This document shows positions 1 through 9,345 of a stretch of 64,000 nt of DNA, one piece after another (the first letter of the stretch is position 1; each line of letters starts with the position of its first letter). Source of the stretch: Pachysolen tannophilus NRRL Y-2460 (taxonomy: Eukaryota; Ascomycota; Pichiomycetes; Alaninales; Pachysolenaceae); assembly GCA_001661245.1 (NCBI GenBank), contig KV454016.1, positions 625,153-689,152 on the forward strand, written 5' to 3'. The notes under the pieces are model-generated. The model made no database searches. It saw only the letters and a list, made by a program, of their open reading frames with translations, and was not told the origin of the DNA. The position numbers were made by a program, and so were the translations under genes.

Positions 1-1722
1 TATGATTTGGCAGATTATTTAACTCATAGAGCAACGGATAAAGAGACTAGATCTTTTTGTTCTGTTGTTTGTAAACAAGGTTTTGTTCCACCAGGTGTTG
101 ATAACTCTGCTCATGGTTGGTCAAAAGAATTTTTAGAAAAGGTTGATTTGCCAGAATTAGTAGAGGATGATTTTAGAAGACTTGGTGGAATTCCAGGGAA
201 AAATGGAACATATTTGTCTGCTGGTGACACTGTAGGTCCATTATCAGAAAAAGCTGCTGATGAATTAGGATTAACAACAGATTGTTTTGTTGCATCTGGT
301 GTTATTGATGCTTACGCTGGTTGGGTAGGTACTATTGCAGCAAAAACTGAAATTCCAATTCCTTCTTTAAATAAACAAGATCTGCAATTTAATGGAATTG
401 ATAGAGCTTGTGGTAGATTAGCAGCAGTTGCTGGTACTTCTACTTGTCACATTGCTATGTCAAAAGATCCAATTTTTGTCCAAGGTGTTTGGGGCCCATA
501 TAGAGATGTGATGGCTAAAGGTTATTGGCTTGCTGAAGGTGGTCAAAGTTGTACAGGTGCTTTATTGGCCCATGTATTATCTACTCATCCAGCTCTTACT
601 CAATTAAGTACTTCTGCAGAAGCTTCAGGATTATCCAAGTTTGATTTTTTGAATTCTAGACTTGAACATTTGAAAAAAACAAAAGGTTCAAGATCAGTTG
701 TTTCATTGGCTAAAAATTTTTTCTTTTATGGTGATTTCCATGGTAATAGATCTCCAATTGCTGATCCACACATGTCAGCAGCCATTATTGGTCAATCTAT
801 GGATGTCTCGTTAGACGATTTAGCTATTACATATTTGGGTGCTTGTGAATTTATTGCTCAACAAACAAGACATATTATCTCAGAAATGGAAAAAGCTGGA
901 CATGAAATATCTTGTATCTTTTTAAGTGGTGGTCAATGTCGTAATGGTTTATTAATGAGATTATTGGCTGATTGTACTGGTTTGCCAATTATAATTCCAA
1001 GATATATTGATGCAAGTGTTGTCTTTGGAGCAGCATTATTAGGTGCTGTATCTGCAGAAGATGCTATAAAGGCAAGAAAGCAAAATTCTTCAAAAAAAAA
1101 TAGTAGTACTTCTTTATCAAGAAAAGTTTCATATCAGGATCTTAATGCAACTTCACCATATACTGTTCCAACTGCTACGGCTTCTTTAACTTCCATCTCA
1201 GCAATGGCTGCTGCTAATTTTGCTCCACAACAACAAAGTGGTCATTTCCCATTTCCTTTAATGACACCTATTGAAGATGAAAGTAAACAATTACAAATTC
1301 CAAAGGATAACTCTTCGGATGAAGATAATGATGGTGAAGATGAAGAGGAAATTGTTTCATTTGGTTCAAAGACAAACACACAAGCCAAATTCACAGATAA
1401 ATTTATTAAGGATAATCATTTAAATGCCACTAGTAACCCAAGAACTATTAACGCTTCCAAACCAACTGAATCAAAATCAAATGAAAGATCAGGTGACAAG
1501 TTATGGAAAGTAATGGAGACCTTATCCGGTATGGCTAGAGTCATTGTACCTTCGAGCGACACTGACCCTGATAGAAAGTTATTGAACGTTAAATATAAAA
1601 TCTTTTTAGAAATGGCAGATGAACAGAGAAGGTACAGAAGTTTGGTTAGTGATATTGAAGATGAAATTAAACAAGAATCTACAGCTGCAACTACAAGCTC
1701 AACTACAACTGTCACTGCTTAA
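1..1722 (+). CDS. FGGY-family carbohydrate kinase (YDR109C-like), 5' truncated
   Basis: This is a probable sugar kinase of the FGGY family, in the D-ribulokinase-like branch (human FGGY, yeast YDR109C). It would phosphorylate a pentulose in the cytosol; the substrate is not proven for yeast. The reading frame is open from base 1 (reads YDLADYLTHRAT), so the N-terminal ATP-binding part lies to the left of the window. Visible family landmarks are AGTSTCHIAMS near 425-460 and the C-terminal SGGQCRNGLLMRLLAD and ASVVFGAALLG blocks around 930-1050. Behind the kinase fold comes a low-complexity Ser/Asn/acidic stretch (about 1080-1480). A conserved tail follows (DPDRKLLNVKYKIFLEMADEQRRYRSLV), as in the yeast homologue. 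The family is certain; the exact substrate is inferred. Confidence 0.88.
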   Translation, partial: YDLADYLTHRATDKETRSFCSVVCKQGFVPPGVDNSAHGWSKEFLEKVDLPELVEDDFRRLGGIPGKNGTYLSAGDTVGPLSEKAADELGLTTDCFVASGVIDAYAGWVGTIAAKTEIPIPSLNKQDLQFNGIDRACGRLAAVAGTSTCHIAMSKDPIFVQGVWGPYRDVMAKGYWLAEGGQSCTGALLAHVLSTHPALTQLSTSAEASGLSKFDFLNSRLEHLKKTKGSRSVVSLAKNFFFYGDFHGNRSPIADPHMSAAIIGQSMDVSLDDLAITYLGACEFIAQQTRHIISEMEKAGHEISCIFLSGGQCRNGLLMRLLADCTGLPIIIPRYIDASVVFGAALLGAVSAEDAIKARKQNSSKKNSSTSLSRKVSYQDLNATSPYTVPTATASLTSISAMAAANFAPQQQSGHFPFPLMTPIEDESKQLQIPKDNSSDEDNDGEDEEEIVSFGSKTNTQAKFTDKFIKDNHLNATSNPRTINASKPTESKSNERSGDKLWKVMETLSGMARVIVPSSDTDPDRKLLNVKYKIFLEMADEQRRYRSLVSDIEDEIKQESTAATTSSTTTVTA

Positions 1723-2537
1723 TGAGCTTCAAATTCCAATTTCTTCCTTTCATATTTTTTTTTTATTTTTTATTTTTTTTTAACCTTTTTTATTTAATTT
1801 TTTTATTGCAAACGTTTTGTATTTTCAGTTATCCTTTTAATAAAATATCATCTTTTAAATATGATTAAACTTCTCTCTCTGTCTGTCTTTCTGTCTGTCT
1901 GTCTGTCCATTCATGTAGTTTGGTTTAAATTATTAAACTTAAGACATGTCGTGCATGAAGCACAAACCATCCAAAAGAGGAAATGTTTTCTTTTTTCTTG
2001 GTGAAAAGTCTCTTGACACTCGACAACGTTTAAAACCGGCTGGTATGTTCATATTCATCGACTAAATTTGAGACCAAGGCAGAAGATGAAAATACATGAA
2101 TTTTGAGCAACCCAATCAAAGAGCCATACTGAGAGCAGAATAGCAAAAATCAGGATTCAAAGCACCAACATTCTCTAAAGTTCAAAGAAAAAAAAAAATT
2201 TTTTTTGTAAAGAAAACTGGTGGAAAAAAACGGTCGTTTGTGTTTTACAAAGTGTCCTTTTCAGGAAACATGTAAATAAATGAAATATAAACAGGCAGCA
2301 GCCAAAAAATTTATCTTAAAAGTCCTTCGATATGGATTCATTGTAACTATTAGCTTCCTTTAAGAAAACTCTGAAATTCCCTTTGAAGGGATAGGCGCTT
2401 TTTTATCTACTTTATTTGATTGTGTGTGTGCGTGTGTATTTTTGTTTGTTTGTTTTTTGTTCTTTTAGCTTATTTTTGCTTTGGTGTTGAGAGGTGTTTA
2501 TATATTTACATATATTAGGGAAAAAAAGGAGGAAAAG
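1723..2537. other. Intergenic: kinase 3' end and RAX2 promoter
   Basis: No gene is visible. The stretch holds T-rich 3' flanking sequence just after the kinase stop and a CT/CTGT microsatellite at about 1872-1907. A TG-rich tract (2419-2460) lies just before the RAX2 start. Confidence 0.6.
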
Positions 2538-5500
2538 ATGGTGCTGTTTGGGATTACTCCAAACCACTTCTTGCTGCTTCTAAGACAATTTTTTCTCCTA
2601 GGTGTGTTTTACCAGGTGGTTCTGGCCGATGTCTATAATTTCAGTCAAGTTGAACAGCCAGAGATATCGTATAGTAGTTTCAACAATAGACTAACTGTAT
2701 TGGGAGATTTTGATTCTGTTTCTTTTTATGATTATGTGGGACAGTCGAATATTTCTTCAAGTGAGACCAATGGTTCAAACTACTTGTATGTGATTAATTC
2801 TCAGGATCAATTCCAGCCTTTGTATGAAGTTGAAGGTGATATTGAATTTTTTTACAAAATTGAAGATGATAGTATATTAATGACAGGAGATTTTTCAATA
2901 GAAAATTTAAGTTCTCCATTACTTTTCAATACTACTACTAATAATCTCACATCCATTAAGGATTGGAGCTCGAACGTCACTGGGACAATTAAAACTGTTT
3001 TCTATGATGATTATTACAAGTTAATATATTTTGGAGGTGACTTGATATATAATGATGAAATTTATGGGGTGCTGATCTATGATTGGACAGATGAAAAATT
3101 TGTTAATTCTCCCTTTAAAGGTTTTAATGAAAATGCCACTATTAATACAATAATAAAAGTTGAAGACTATGAAAATACAGAATACGGAAGTATCATATTT
3201 GGAGGCTTTTTTTATAGCTTGGGTGATGAAGATTTGTTGATTCATACTTTTTGGGAATCTGAATCTGAATTAAACGAAACTGGTTCATATATTAACAAAA
3301 CTAATACCACTGTAACTGCTGACCCTGAAAACTTGGTGAGCTTGAAATTTGCAACAATATCAACTGTTAATACCGATTCAAGCTCATCTGATCTGTCAAC
3401 AGGAATAATTTGTCCTGGTAATGAAGATACTTGGTTATTAGCCGACGATAATTTAGGTTCTTGGACAGCTACTTTACCATTTGAAGTAACTCCTTCAAAG
3501 TTAAGAATATATAACTCTCAGTCAGATGGTACTGGTGTTCAGAGTTTTAGAGTGATAACGTCTCCTTCAGATGGTATAATGAATTTAACTTATATTGACC
3601 CAAATACTGAAAAATTTGTATATTGTGATGCATATTGTCCATTATTGAATTCTACCTATTTGGAAGATTTAGTTGAAAGTAATGGTATTAGCTTTTATGC
3701 AGTAAATAATACTAGAAATGAGGGAACTTTAGGTTTTGGTAAAAATTATCAAGAATATGAATTTGTTAACGAATTGAGTATTGACAAATTCACCATTCAA
3801 ATAATGGAATATTACGGATCACAAGCTGGTTTATCAGGGGTCGAATTATACCAATATGGTGTGGTAACGTATGCAAATGATTCTCTTAACCAGCCAAGTT
3901 GTAGTGACAGTGAGACATCAGCAAGTGCTGATCTTACAGATTCGAGTGTATGGTCTGGTTATGAAGATGTCAATGGTGCCCATCTTACCACAACAGTTGA
4001 TATTTCAAATGGTGTTCCAGAAAATTTTGGTGTAATTTTTTATCCTAATATCACTTATTCGGGAAATTATTCTATTGACTTGTATACCCCTGGTTGTGAT
4101 TATGATAATTCTTGCAGTAAAAGAGGAATTGTTAACGTCACTCTATACGATTCTTCAAGTGAGTCATTAGCATCTCAATTGATATACCAAACAAATGAAG
4201 AAGAAAAATATGACACAATTTATACCGGTCATTTGACTGTGGATGATGGAGCTATCCCTTATGTTGATATGTTTTTATCAGATTTAACTACAGTAACTGG
4301 TGACGAAGTTGTATTTGTTGCGGATAGAATTCAATTCAACATTATAAGTATCGACGAAAGTTATTATGAAACAGTTTCTAATAACTCAAATTCCACATCT
4401 AATAGCACGATTGAAGAATATTTGAGGATATCTATCAACGGATTATTTGAATATTCTTTAGCTAATTTCTCAGATTTCGATTACGATAATGGCCAAGATG
4501 TTCTGGAAAATGGTACAACCAATACATATGTTGGAAACTCTACTATAAATTTGATAGGTTCCACAATTCTATCTGAGAATGCAACAGTTAATGGTTTGGC
4601 TATATTAAACAGTTCAATATATGTAGCCGGAGAGTTTGAATCATTATACGGTGATAACTTTATTGGAATCGATTTGAACGGAAACTATGGATACTATAAT
4701 GATACTTCTAATTCATCTTCTGTAGAAGACGAATTCGTGATAGACGGAGGGCTCGATGGTAGTATCACTGATATTTTTGTTTACGCCAACGATTCATTGA
4801 TTCTAGTTGGAGATTTTGATGCTACTGTAAATTCCACCACTGTTAATGAATTGAATACCACAACAAGTACCAATGATTCAATTCGAGGAATAGCTTTATT
4901 CAACGGAGAATGGTATTCATTTGGAAATGGTACCGATACTGAAGATGATATTTATTCATTTACTAATATTATCTTTAATAATAATAACGAATATTTTATA
5001 TTTAACGGAGATAATTCGAGTTTGCTAATATGGGACAATAGTAACGATTATTGGATTGAAAGTAGCGATTTCACACTCAATATTTCGCAAGCAATTACTT
5101 TGAACGGGTACACTTTTGCAAGTGGTCAACTTGCCTTTATGGATTTGTACAATGCAAACAATGGAGCTTATGTTGTAGGTGATCCAAGTTTACAAAGTTT
5201 ACCATTTGAACTCACATCCGAATCTAGTATATATTCCTCAGGAATTTACTTGAACAGTAGTATGTCAGCTATTGGGGGTAACTTTGTTGCAGAAGGTTAC
5301 ATATATAACTTGATCTTTATCGACTATGGGGATAATAATTACACATTTGGTATTCTGGATGTACAATGGGATGATGAAGTAGAAATTTTAAGCATGCTAT
5401 CATACGAAGACAGTTTGTTAATTGGAATGCAAAATGGTGTTACCATTGATGACACCAAATATGAAGGTTTAATGATATTTAATTTAAGTACAAATTCCAC

Positions 5501-6497
5501 TTCATCATCACAACCAGAATCACTTACGATAAACGAAGGAAATGTCACGGTTAATTCTTTTGTTATTGATTCGTCAAATAATACTTTGATTGTTGGAGGT
5601 GGATTTAATCAAGCGGGAGATCTCACATGTAACGCATTATGTATTTATGATATGACATTATCGGAATGGATTAGCCCATCATTTTCTTCATCTATATCCG
5701 GTACAATTTATTATATGCAAGCTTATTCATCATCAAAATTGTTGATTAGCGGGAATTTGACAATAGGAGATGATACAGGTTATTTTGCCACATACGATCT
5801 TTCTAAAGATGAAATTTCGTTTAATGACGATTTAAATAAAAACTTAAATGATAGTGTTAAATATTTCATATTGGTTGATGAAGATGACATAACAGGAAGA
5901 ATAATAGGTATTGGAGAAAATTTCATTGCTTATTCAAATGGTGGGAACGGATGGACCAGAATCGACGACGACCTAATAATGAATCTGACTACTTTCAGTG
6001 ATATTCAATTAATAACTTTGGAAACAGATGATGACAACAATGATGAAACCATATTCAATAAAAATCAAACTTTGTTGGTCTCAGGTTTCTTGTCCCATGA
6101 AGTTTATGGCAATTTCTCATCAGGTTTCTATAACTCATCATCATGGATCCCATTTTTATTCACAGAATCATCAAGTGGATCTTCAACAAAAATTAACCAA
6201 GTATTATTGAATGAAGAATCTACTATTTCGGAAAGCACATATTCCTTATCAAAAGGTGGTAAGGTTATGCTTATACGAAACGTCGTTGGTGTCGCTTTTG
6301 CATGTGCTCTAGGAACCATTTCATTGATTGGTGTTGCTTATGCATTATACGCAGTAATTGGTAAAAATAAAAACTACAACTCCAAGACACTAGAATCTAG
6401 AGTAGCTGAAAAGGAAATGTTGGACACTGTACCTCCTGAACAATTGATAGATAGCTTAGATCATGCTAAACATTTTACTAAAACTACTGCAAATTAG
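2538..6497 (+). CDS. RAX2: Rax2-like bud-site selection membrane glycoprotein
   Basis: Rax2 marks old division sites at the cell cortex and works with Rax1 in bipolar budding. The protein is 1319 aa, somewhat longer than the S. cerevisiae form (about 1220). It starts at the ATG at 2538, because the open frame before it has only a TTG and the ATG begins a clear signal peptide (residues 1-28, ending VVLAD). The large lumenal or extracellular part is full of N-x-S/T glycosylation sites and has repeated beta-propeller-like strands. A single membrane helix (about residues 1247-1272, RNVVGVAFACALG...) is followed by a short cytosolic tail of about 45 residues. This one-pass type I layout with a short tail is the Rax2 pattern. 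Several CTG codons lie in the hydrophobic core of the signal peptide. Confidence 0.88.
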   Translation: MVLFGITPNHFLLLLRQFFLLGVFYQVVLADVYNFSQVEQPEISYSSFNNRLTVLGDFDSVSFYDYVGQSNISSSETNGSNYLYVINSQDQFQPLYEVEGDIEFFYKIEDDSILMTGDFSIENLSSPLLFNTTTNNLTSIKDWSSNVTGTIKTVFYDDYYKLIYFGGDLIYNDEIYGVLIYDWTDEKFVNSPFKGFNENATINTIIKVEDYENTEYGSIIFGGFFYSLGDEDLLIHTFWESESELNETGSYINKTNTTVTADPENLVSLKFATISTVNTDSSSSDLSTGIICPGNEDTWLLADDNLGSWTATLPFEVTPSKLRIYNSQSDGTGVQSFRVITSPSDGIMNLTYIDPNTEKFVYCDAYCPLLNSTYLEDLVESNGISFYAVNNTRNEGTLGFGKNYQEYEFVNELSIDKFTIQIMEYYGSQAGLSGVELYQYGVVTYANDSLNQPSCSDSETSASADLTDSSVWSGYEDVNGAHLTTTVDISNGVPENFGVIFYPNITYSGNYSIDLYTPGCDYDNSCSKRGIVNVTLYDSSSESLASQLIYQTNEEEKYDTIYTGHLTVDDGAIPYVDMFLSDLTTVTGDEVVFVADRIQFNIISIDESYYETVSNNSNSTSNSTIEEYLRISINGLFEYSLANFSDFDYDNGQDVLENGTTNTYVGNSTINLIGSTILSENATVNGLAILNSSIYVAGEFESLYGDNFIGIDLNGNYGYYNDTSNSSSVEDEFVIDGGLDGSITDIFVYANDSLILVGDFDATVNSTTVNELNTTTSTNDSIRGIALFNGEWYSFGNGTDTEDDIYSFTNIIFNNNNEYFIFNGDNSSLLIWDNSNDYWIESSDFTLNISQAITLNGYTFASGQLAFMDLYNANNGAYVVGDPSLQSLPFELTSESSIYSSGIYLNSSMSAIGGNFVAEGYIYNLIFIDYGDNNYTFGILDVQWDDEVEILSMLSYEDSLLIGMQNGVTIDDTKYEGLMIFNLSTNSTSSSQPESLTINEGNVTVNSFVIDSSNNTLIVGGGFNQAGDLTCNALCIYDMTLSEWISPSFSSSISGTIYYMQAYSSSKLLISGNLTIGDDTGYFATYDLSKDEISFNDDLNKNLNDSVKYFILVDEDDITGRIIGIGENFIAYSNGGNGWTRIDDDLIMNLTTFSDIQLITLETDDDNNDETIFNKNQTLLVSGFLSHEVYGNFSSGFYNSSSWIPFLFTESSSGSSTKINQVLLNEESTISESTYSLSKGGKVMLIRNVVGVAFACALGTISLIGVAYALYAVIGKNKNYNSKTLESRVAEKEMLDTVPPEQLIDSLDHAKHFTKTTAN

Positions 6498-6916
6498 GTC
6501 AGAGTTTTATGTATACATTTTTGTTTCTTTTCTTTTCCTATATATATTTCCTAGAAACAATTGTTAATAGTTTTGTTAAAGTTTTCTCTACTTTTTACGT
6601 TTTTCTTTTGACTTTTCTTTAATACTGACTTTTAATCATCATTAATAATTCAATTTTCCTCTTCTTTAAATATGTTTTCATCTTAATTACTACATTTATG
6701 TCCGATAATGTTTAGTACTGCAAATATCGAAATTTAGCTCTCTTATCTTGTCCTGGATTGAATTAAATGAAAAAATACCAAAGAACTTAAAGTGAAATAG
6801 AAAAATATAAAAAAAAAAAAAAAAAAATAATTAAAAAAAATTTTAAGTGAAAAATTTTTAACCGAAAAGATCAATGTTTAATCCAGGATAGAGAGAAGAA
6901 TAAAGCGAGATTGAAT
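6498..6916. other. Intergenic: RAX2 3' end and RPC40 promoter
   Basis: No gene is seen. It contains a long A tract near 6809-6840 and an RRPE-like site (separate entry) close to the RPC40 start. Confidence 0.55.
6848..6858 (+). promoter_or_regulatory. RRPE-like element upstream of RPC40
   Basis: TGAAAAATTTT matches the ribosomal RNA processing element that yeasts use in ribosome-biogenesis and Pol I/III subunit genes. It lies about 60 bp before the RPC40 ATG, a normal distance. I see no partner PAC motif (GCGATGAG), and the base composition makes chance matches easy, so the call is tentative. Confidence 0.4.
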
Positions 6917-7936
6917 ATGGCTAGTAATATTGTTGGGATTAAACATGACAGGGTCACTAATACCTCATCTACCGATTTTCCTGGTTATACAAGTAATACA
7001 ACTGAAGATTATTCATGGAGTTTAGCAAGGTTTAAAGAAAAATTTGATATCAAGATATCTTTCATAGCAGATAGAACTGCAAACTTTGATTTGATTGGTA
7101 TAGATACTTCGATAGCGAATGCTTTTAGAAGAATTATGATAGCAGAGGTTCCTTCAGTTGCAGCTGAAAACGTCTATATATTCAATAATACCTCTGTTAT
7201 TCTGGACGAAGTATTGGCTCATAGAATTGGGTTAATTCCCTTAAAAGTTGATCCAGATTTACTTACATGGATAGATCCAGCTGCTGATGAGAAAGATAGA
7301 TTTACTGATGAAAACACTATTGTTTTAAGTTTAGATGTGGTATGCACAAAGAATCCACATCCTTTGAAAAATAATAAAGAACCTACAAATTTATTTAGAA
7401 ATTCAAGTATATATGCCAGGGACTTGAAATTTGAACCACAAGGAAGACAGTTGGAAATTTTCAAAGATTCTCCAGTTGTTCCAGCTGATCCGGATATTTT
7501 ATTAGCTAAATTAAGACCTGGACAGGAAATATCTTTAAGAGCACATTGTATATTAGGAGTTGGTGCGGATCATGCCAAATTTTCACCTGTTTCAACAGCT
7601 TCGTATAGATTGTTACCAGTAATTGATATTTTGAAGCCAATAACCGGAGAAGACGGTGCCAAGTTTCAAAAATGTTTCCCATCTGGTGTTATCGATATCA
7701 ACTCTAGAGGAGAAGCTTACGTTAAAGATGCCAGAAAGGATACCGTTTCTAGAGAGGTTTTAAGACACAAAGAATTCGAAGGAAAAGTTAGTTTAGGAAG
7801 GAGAAGAGATTATTTCATCTTTAATGTGGAAAGTACTGGTGCAATGTCTCCAGAAGAGATATTTTTCAAAAGTGTTAGAGTATTGAAAAATAAGGCTGAA
7901 TATTTGAGGAATTGTCCAATTGGAAATTTAAACTAA
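6917..7936 (+). CDS. RPC40: RNA polymerases I and III common subunit AC40
   Basis: AC40 is shared by RNA polymerases I and III. It forms the alpha-like assembly platform with AC19 in the nucleus. The 339-aa product has the family length. Seen directly: the alpha-motif region ANAFRRIMIAEVPSVAAENV, then DEVLAHRIGLIPL, and later HAKFSPVSTASYRLLP. These are diagnostic for the Rpb3/Rpc40 group, and the length and sequence favour Rpc40 over Rpb3. The start is the ATG at 6917; a TTG two codons upstream is in frame but is not a plausible start. A possible RRPE lies upstream. The next gene is convergent, with about 140 bp between the two stops. Confidence 0.95.
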   Translation: MASNIVGIKHDRVTNTSSTDFPGYTSNTTEDYSWSLARFKEKFDIKISFIADRTANFDLIGIDTSIANAFRRIMIAEVPSVAAENVYIFNNTSVILDEVLAHRIGLIPLKVDPDLLTWIDPAADEKDRFTDENTIVLSLDVVCTKNPHPLKNNKEPTNLFRNSSIYARDLKFEPQGRQLEIFKDSPVVPADPDILLAKLRPGQEISLRAHCILGVGADHAKFSPVSTASYRLLPVIDILKPITGEDGAKFQKCFPSGVIDINSRGEAYVKDARKDTVSREVLRHKEFEGKVSLGRRRDYFIFNVESTGAMSPEEIFFKSVRVLKNKAEYLRNCPIGNLN

Positions 7937-8076
7937 ACCAATCAAAACCATTTCTATTTAATTAATTCGACTTGACTTATAATTGTACCTTAATAAAAAC
8001 ATAAAAGCTTCTTGTATAAGATAGAAAATATCAAATAATCGTAGTATTGTTTTTTTTTTCTTTTTTCTTTTTTTTT

Positions 8077-8985
8077 CTATACAAAATCATCAACATTAAA
8101 TGATCTGCTTGCAAAACTTTGAAACCCTCCTGGCATGGTCCCACCAGCTGTTGGAGCCGAACTATTAGTGCTACTATTCATAGTGCTACTATTTATATTA
8201 CTCGAATTATTATTAGAAGCATCATCTCTCTGAAAGCTTTTGATTCTCTGGTACATCTCCTTTGGATTTATTTCAAATATTAGAGCATTACCGCAATAAC
8301 CATCGTATTCATCATCGTTATCGTTAAATTTTCCCTCAACCGGCTCCCCACCTAATCTATGCTCCACTTCCTGGGTACTTCTGCTATTGTTGTCCTCATT
8401 TCCTGCCTCTATTAATTTTTCATTGTTGATGCAAGTGATACAGTATAAAAAATACTGTAATGCTAAAATCAAAAAATCATTGAATAATATGAAACATTTG
8501 AATTTGTAATAATTTTTGAAAACTTTCTCTCCAATTATCTGTAGTGTGAATCCTCCTGAGAGATAATTACCTCCATTACTTACACTTGGTGGTGGTTGCT
8601 TGAATAAAAAAAGATGATATAATATTTTAACCAGATTGAAAAAAATCAAAAACTGAAGTATTGATTTACTAATTAATCTCTTGACATCAAAACTTAAAGA
8701 AGCCTGTTGACGATTTTGTAATAAATCTCTTGGAAATGGCTTGGAAAGGATAATTTGCAAAATACTTTGTAATATCAATTCAAATAATGACAAATTATTT
8801 GAATAATTGATAATCAATATTGAATATATTAGTACTTCCAAATTTTTAATAAAATGATTATTGAAATATTTCTTCCTCTTCTGTAAAATGCTTCTATCAT
8901 TTAATTTCAATTCTCTCTGTAGTACTATTGGGAAATGCTTATCCTCCTCCGGCTGTGAAGAAGGTATATATATCGATGATGCCAT
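8077..8985 (-). CDS. DUF1746 membrane protein (Dsc4/Vld1-like ubiquitin ligase adaptor)
   Basis: This 302-aa protein has the layout of the fungal DUF1746 family. Near the N terminus is a basic segment with KNLEVLIYSILIINYSNNLSLFELILQ. A second hydrophobic helix (about 110-130) follows, then GGFTLQIIGEKVF and NDFLILALQYFLYCITC. Members of this family (S. pombe Dsc4, S. cerevisiae Vld1) are membrane subunits of the Dsc/Tul1 E3 ubiquitin ligase of the Golgi and vacuole and help place the complex. About three membrane segments are visible, then an acidic loop and a Ser/Asn-rich C-terminal tail. The family call rests on pattern by eye; which of the paralogous adaptors it is cannot be told. It is convergent with RPC40. 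Confidence 0.62.
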   Translation of the reverse strand: MASSIYIPSSQPEEDKHFPIVLQRELKLNDRSILQKRKKYFNNHFIKNLEVLIYSILIINYSNNLSLFELILQSILQIILSKPFPRDLLQNRQQASLSFDVKRLISKSILQFLIFFNLVKILYHLFLFKQPPPSVSNGGNYLSGGFTLQIIGEKVFKNYYKFKCFILFNDFLILALQYFLYCITCINNEKLIEAGNEDNNSRSTQEVEHRLGGEPVEGKFNDNDDEYDGYCGNALIFEINPKEMYQRIKSFQRDDASNNNSSNINSSTMNSSTNSSAPTAGGTMPGGFQSFASRSFNVDDFV

Positions 8986-9345
8986 TATTTTATATAATCA
9001 TGTATATTTATCTAAACTATAATTTTTATGATATCGTCCTTAATTACTAATAATCACTCGGAAACTCATTAATATGGCCTTTTCAAACCAAGAACTACCA
9101 CTAGAAAAACAACTGACCTTTATTCCAATCAACGTTTAGTAAAGTAGAGTACGTCTTTAACGAAGATGATAATTTATTATATATTATTATTTGATAAAAA
9201 AAAACGTAGTTTGGAATACTACAAATTTAAAGGCTAAAGAGGTTATACCAACTAATAGTAACGGTAGAAGTAAAAATACATGTCATTAATAATAGAAGAA
9301 GAAGGTTTAAAAAGAAAAACAAAAAGAGCTATATGTGTATACTTT
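8986..9345. other. Intergenic between the DUF1746 gene and UTP22
   Basis: This holds the promoter of the DUF1746 gene and the 3' flank of UTP22. A 21-codon frame on + (9074-9139) is present, but nothing supports it as a gene. Confidence 0.5.

Noticed and set aside
9074-9139. 21-codon + frame starting MAFSNQELPLEKQ between the DUF1746 gene and UTP22
   Set aside because: Possible first exon, but no good donor, branch site and continuing exon could be found.
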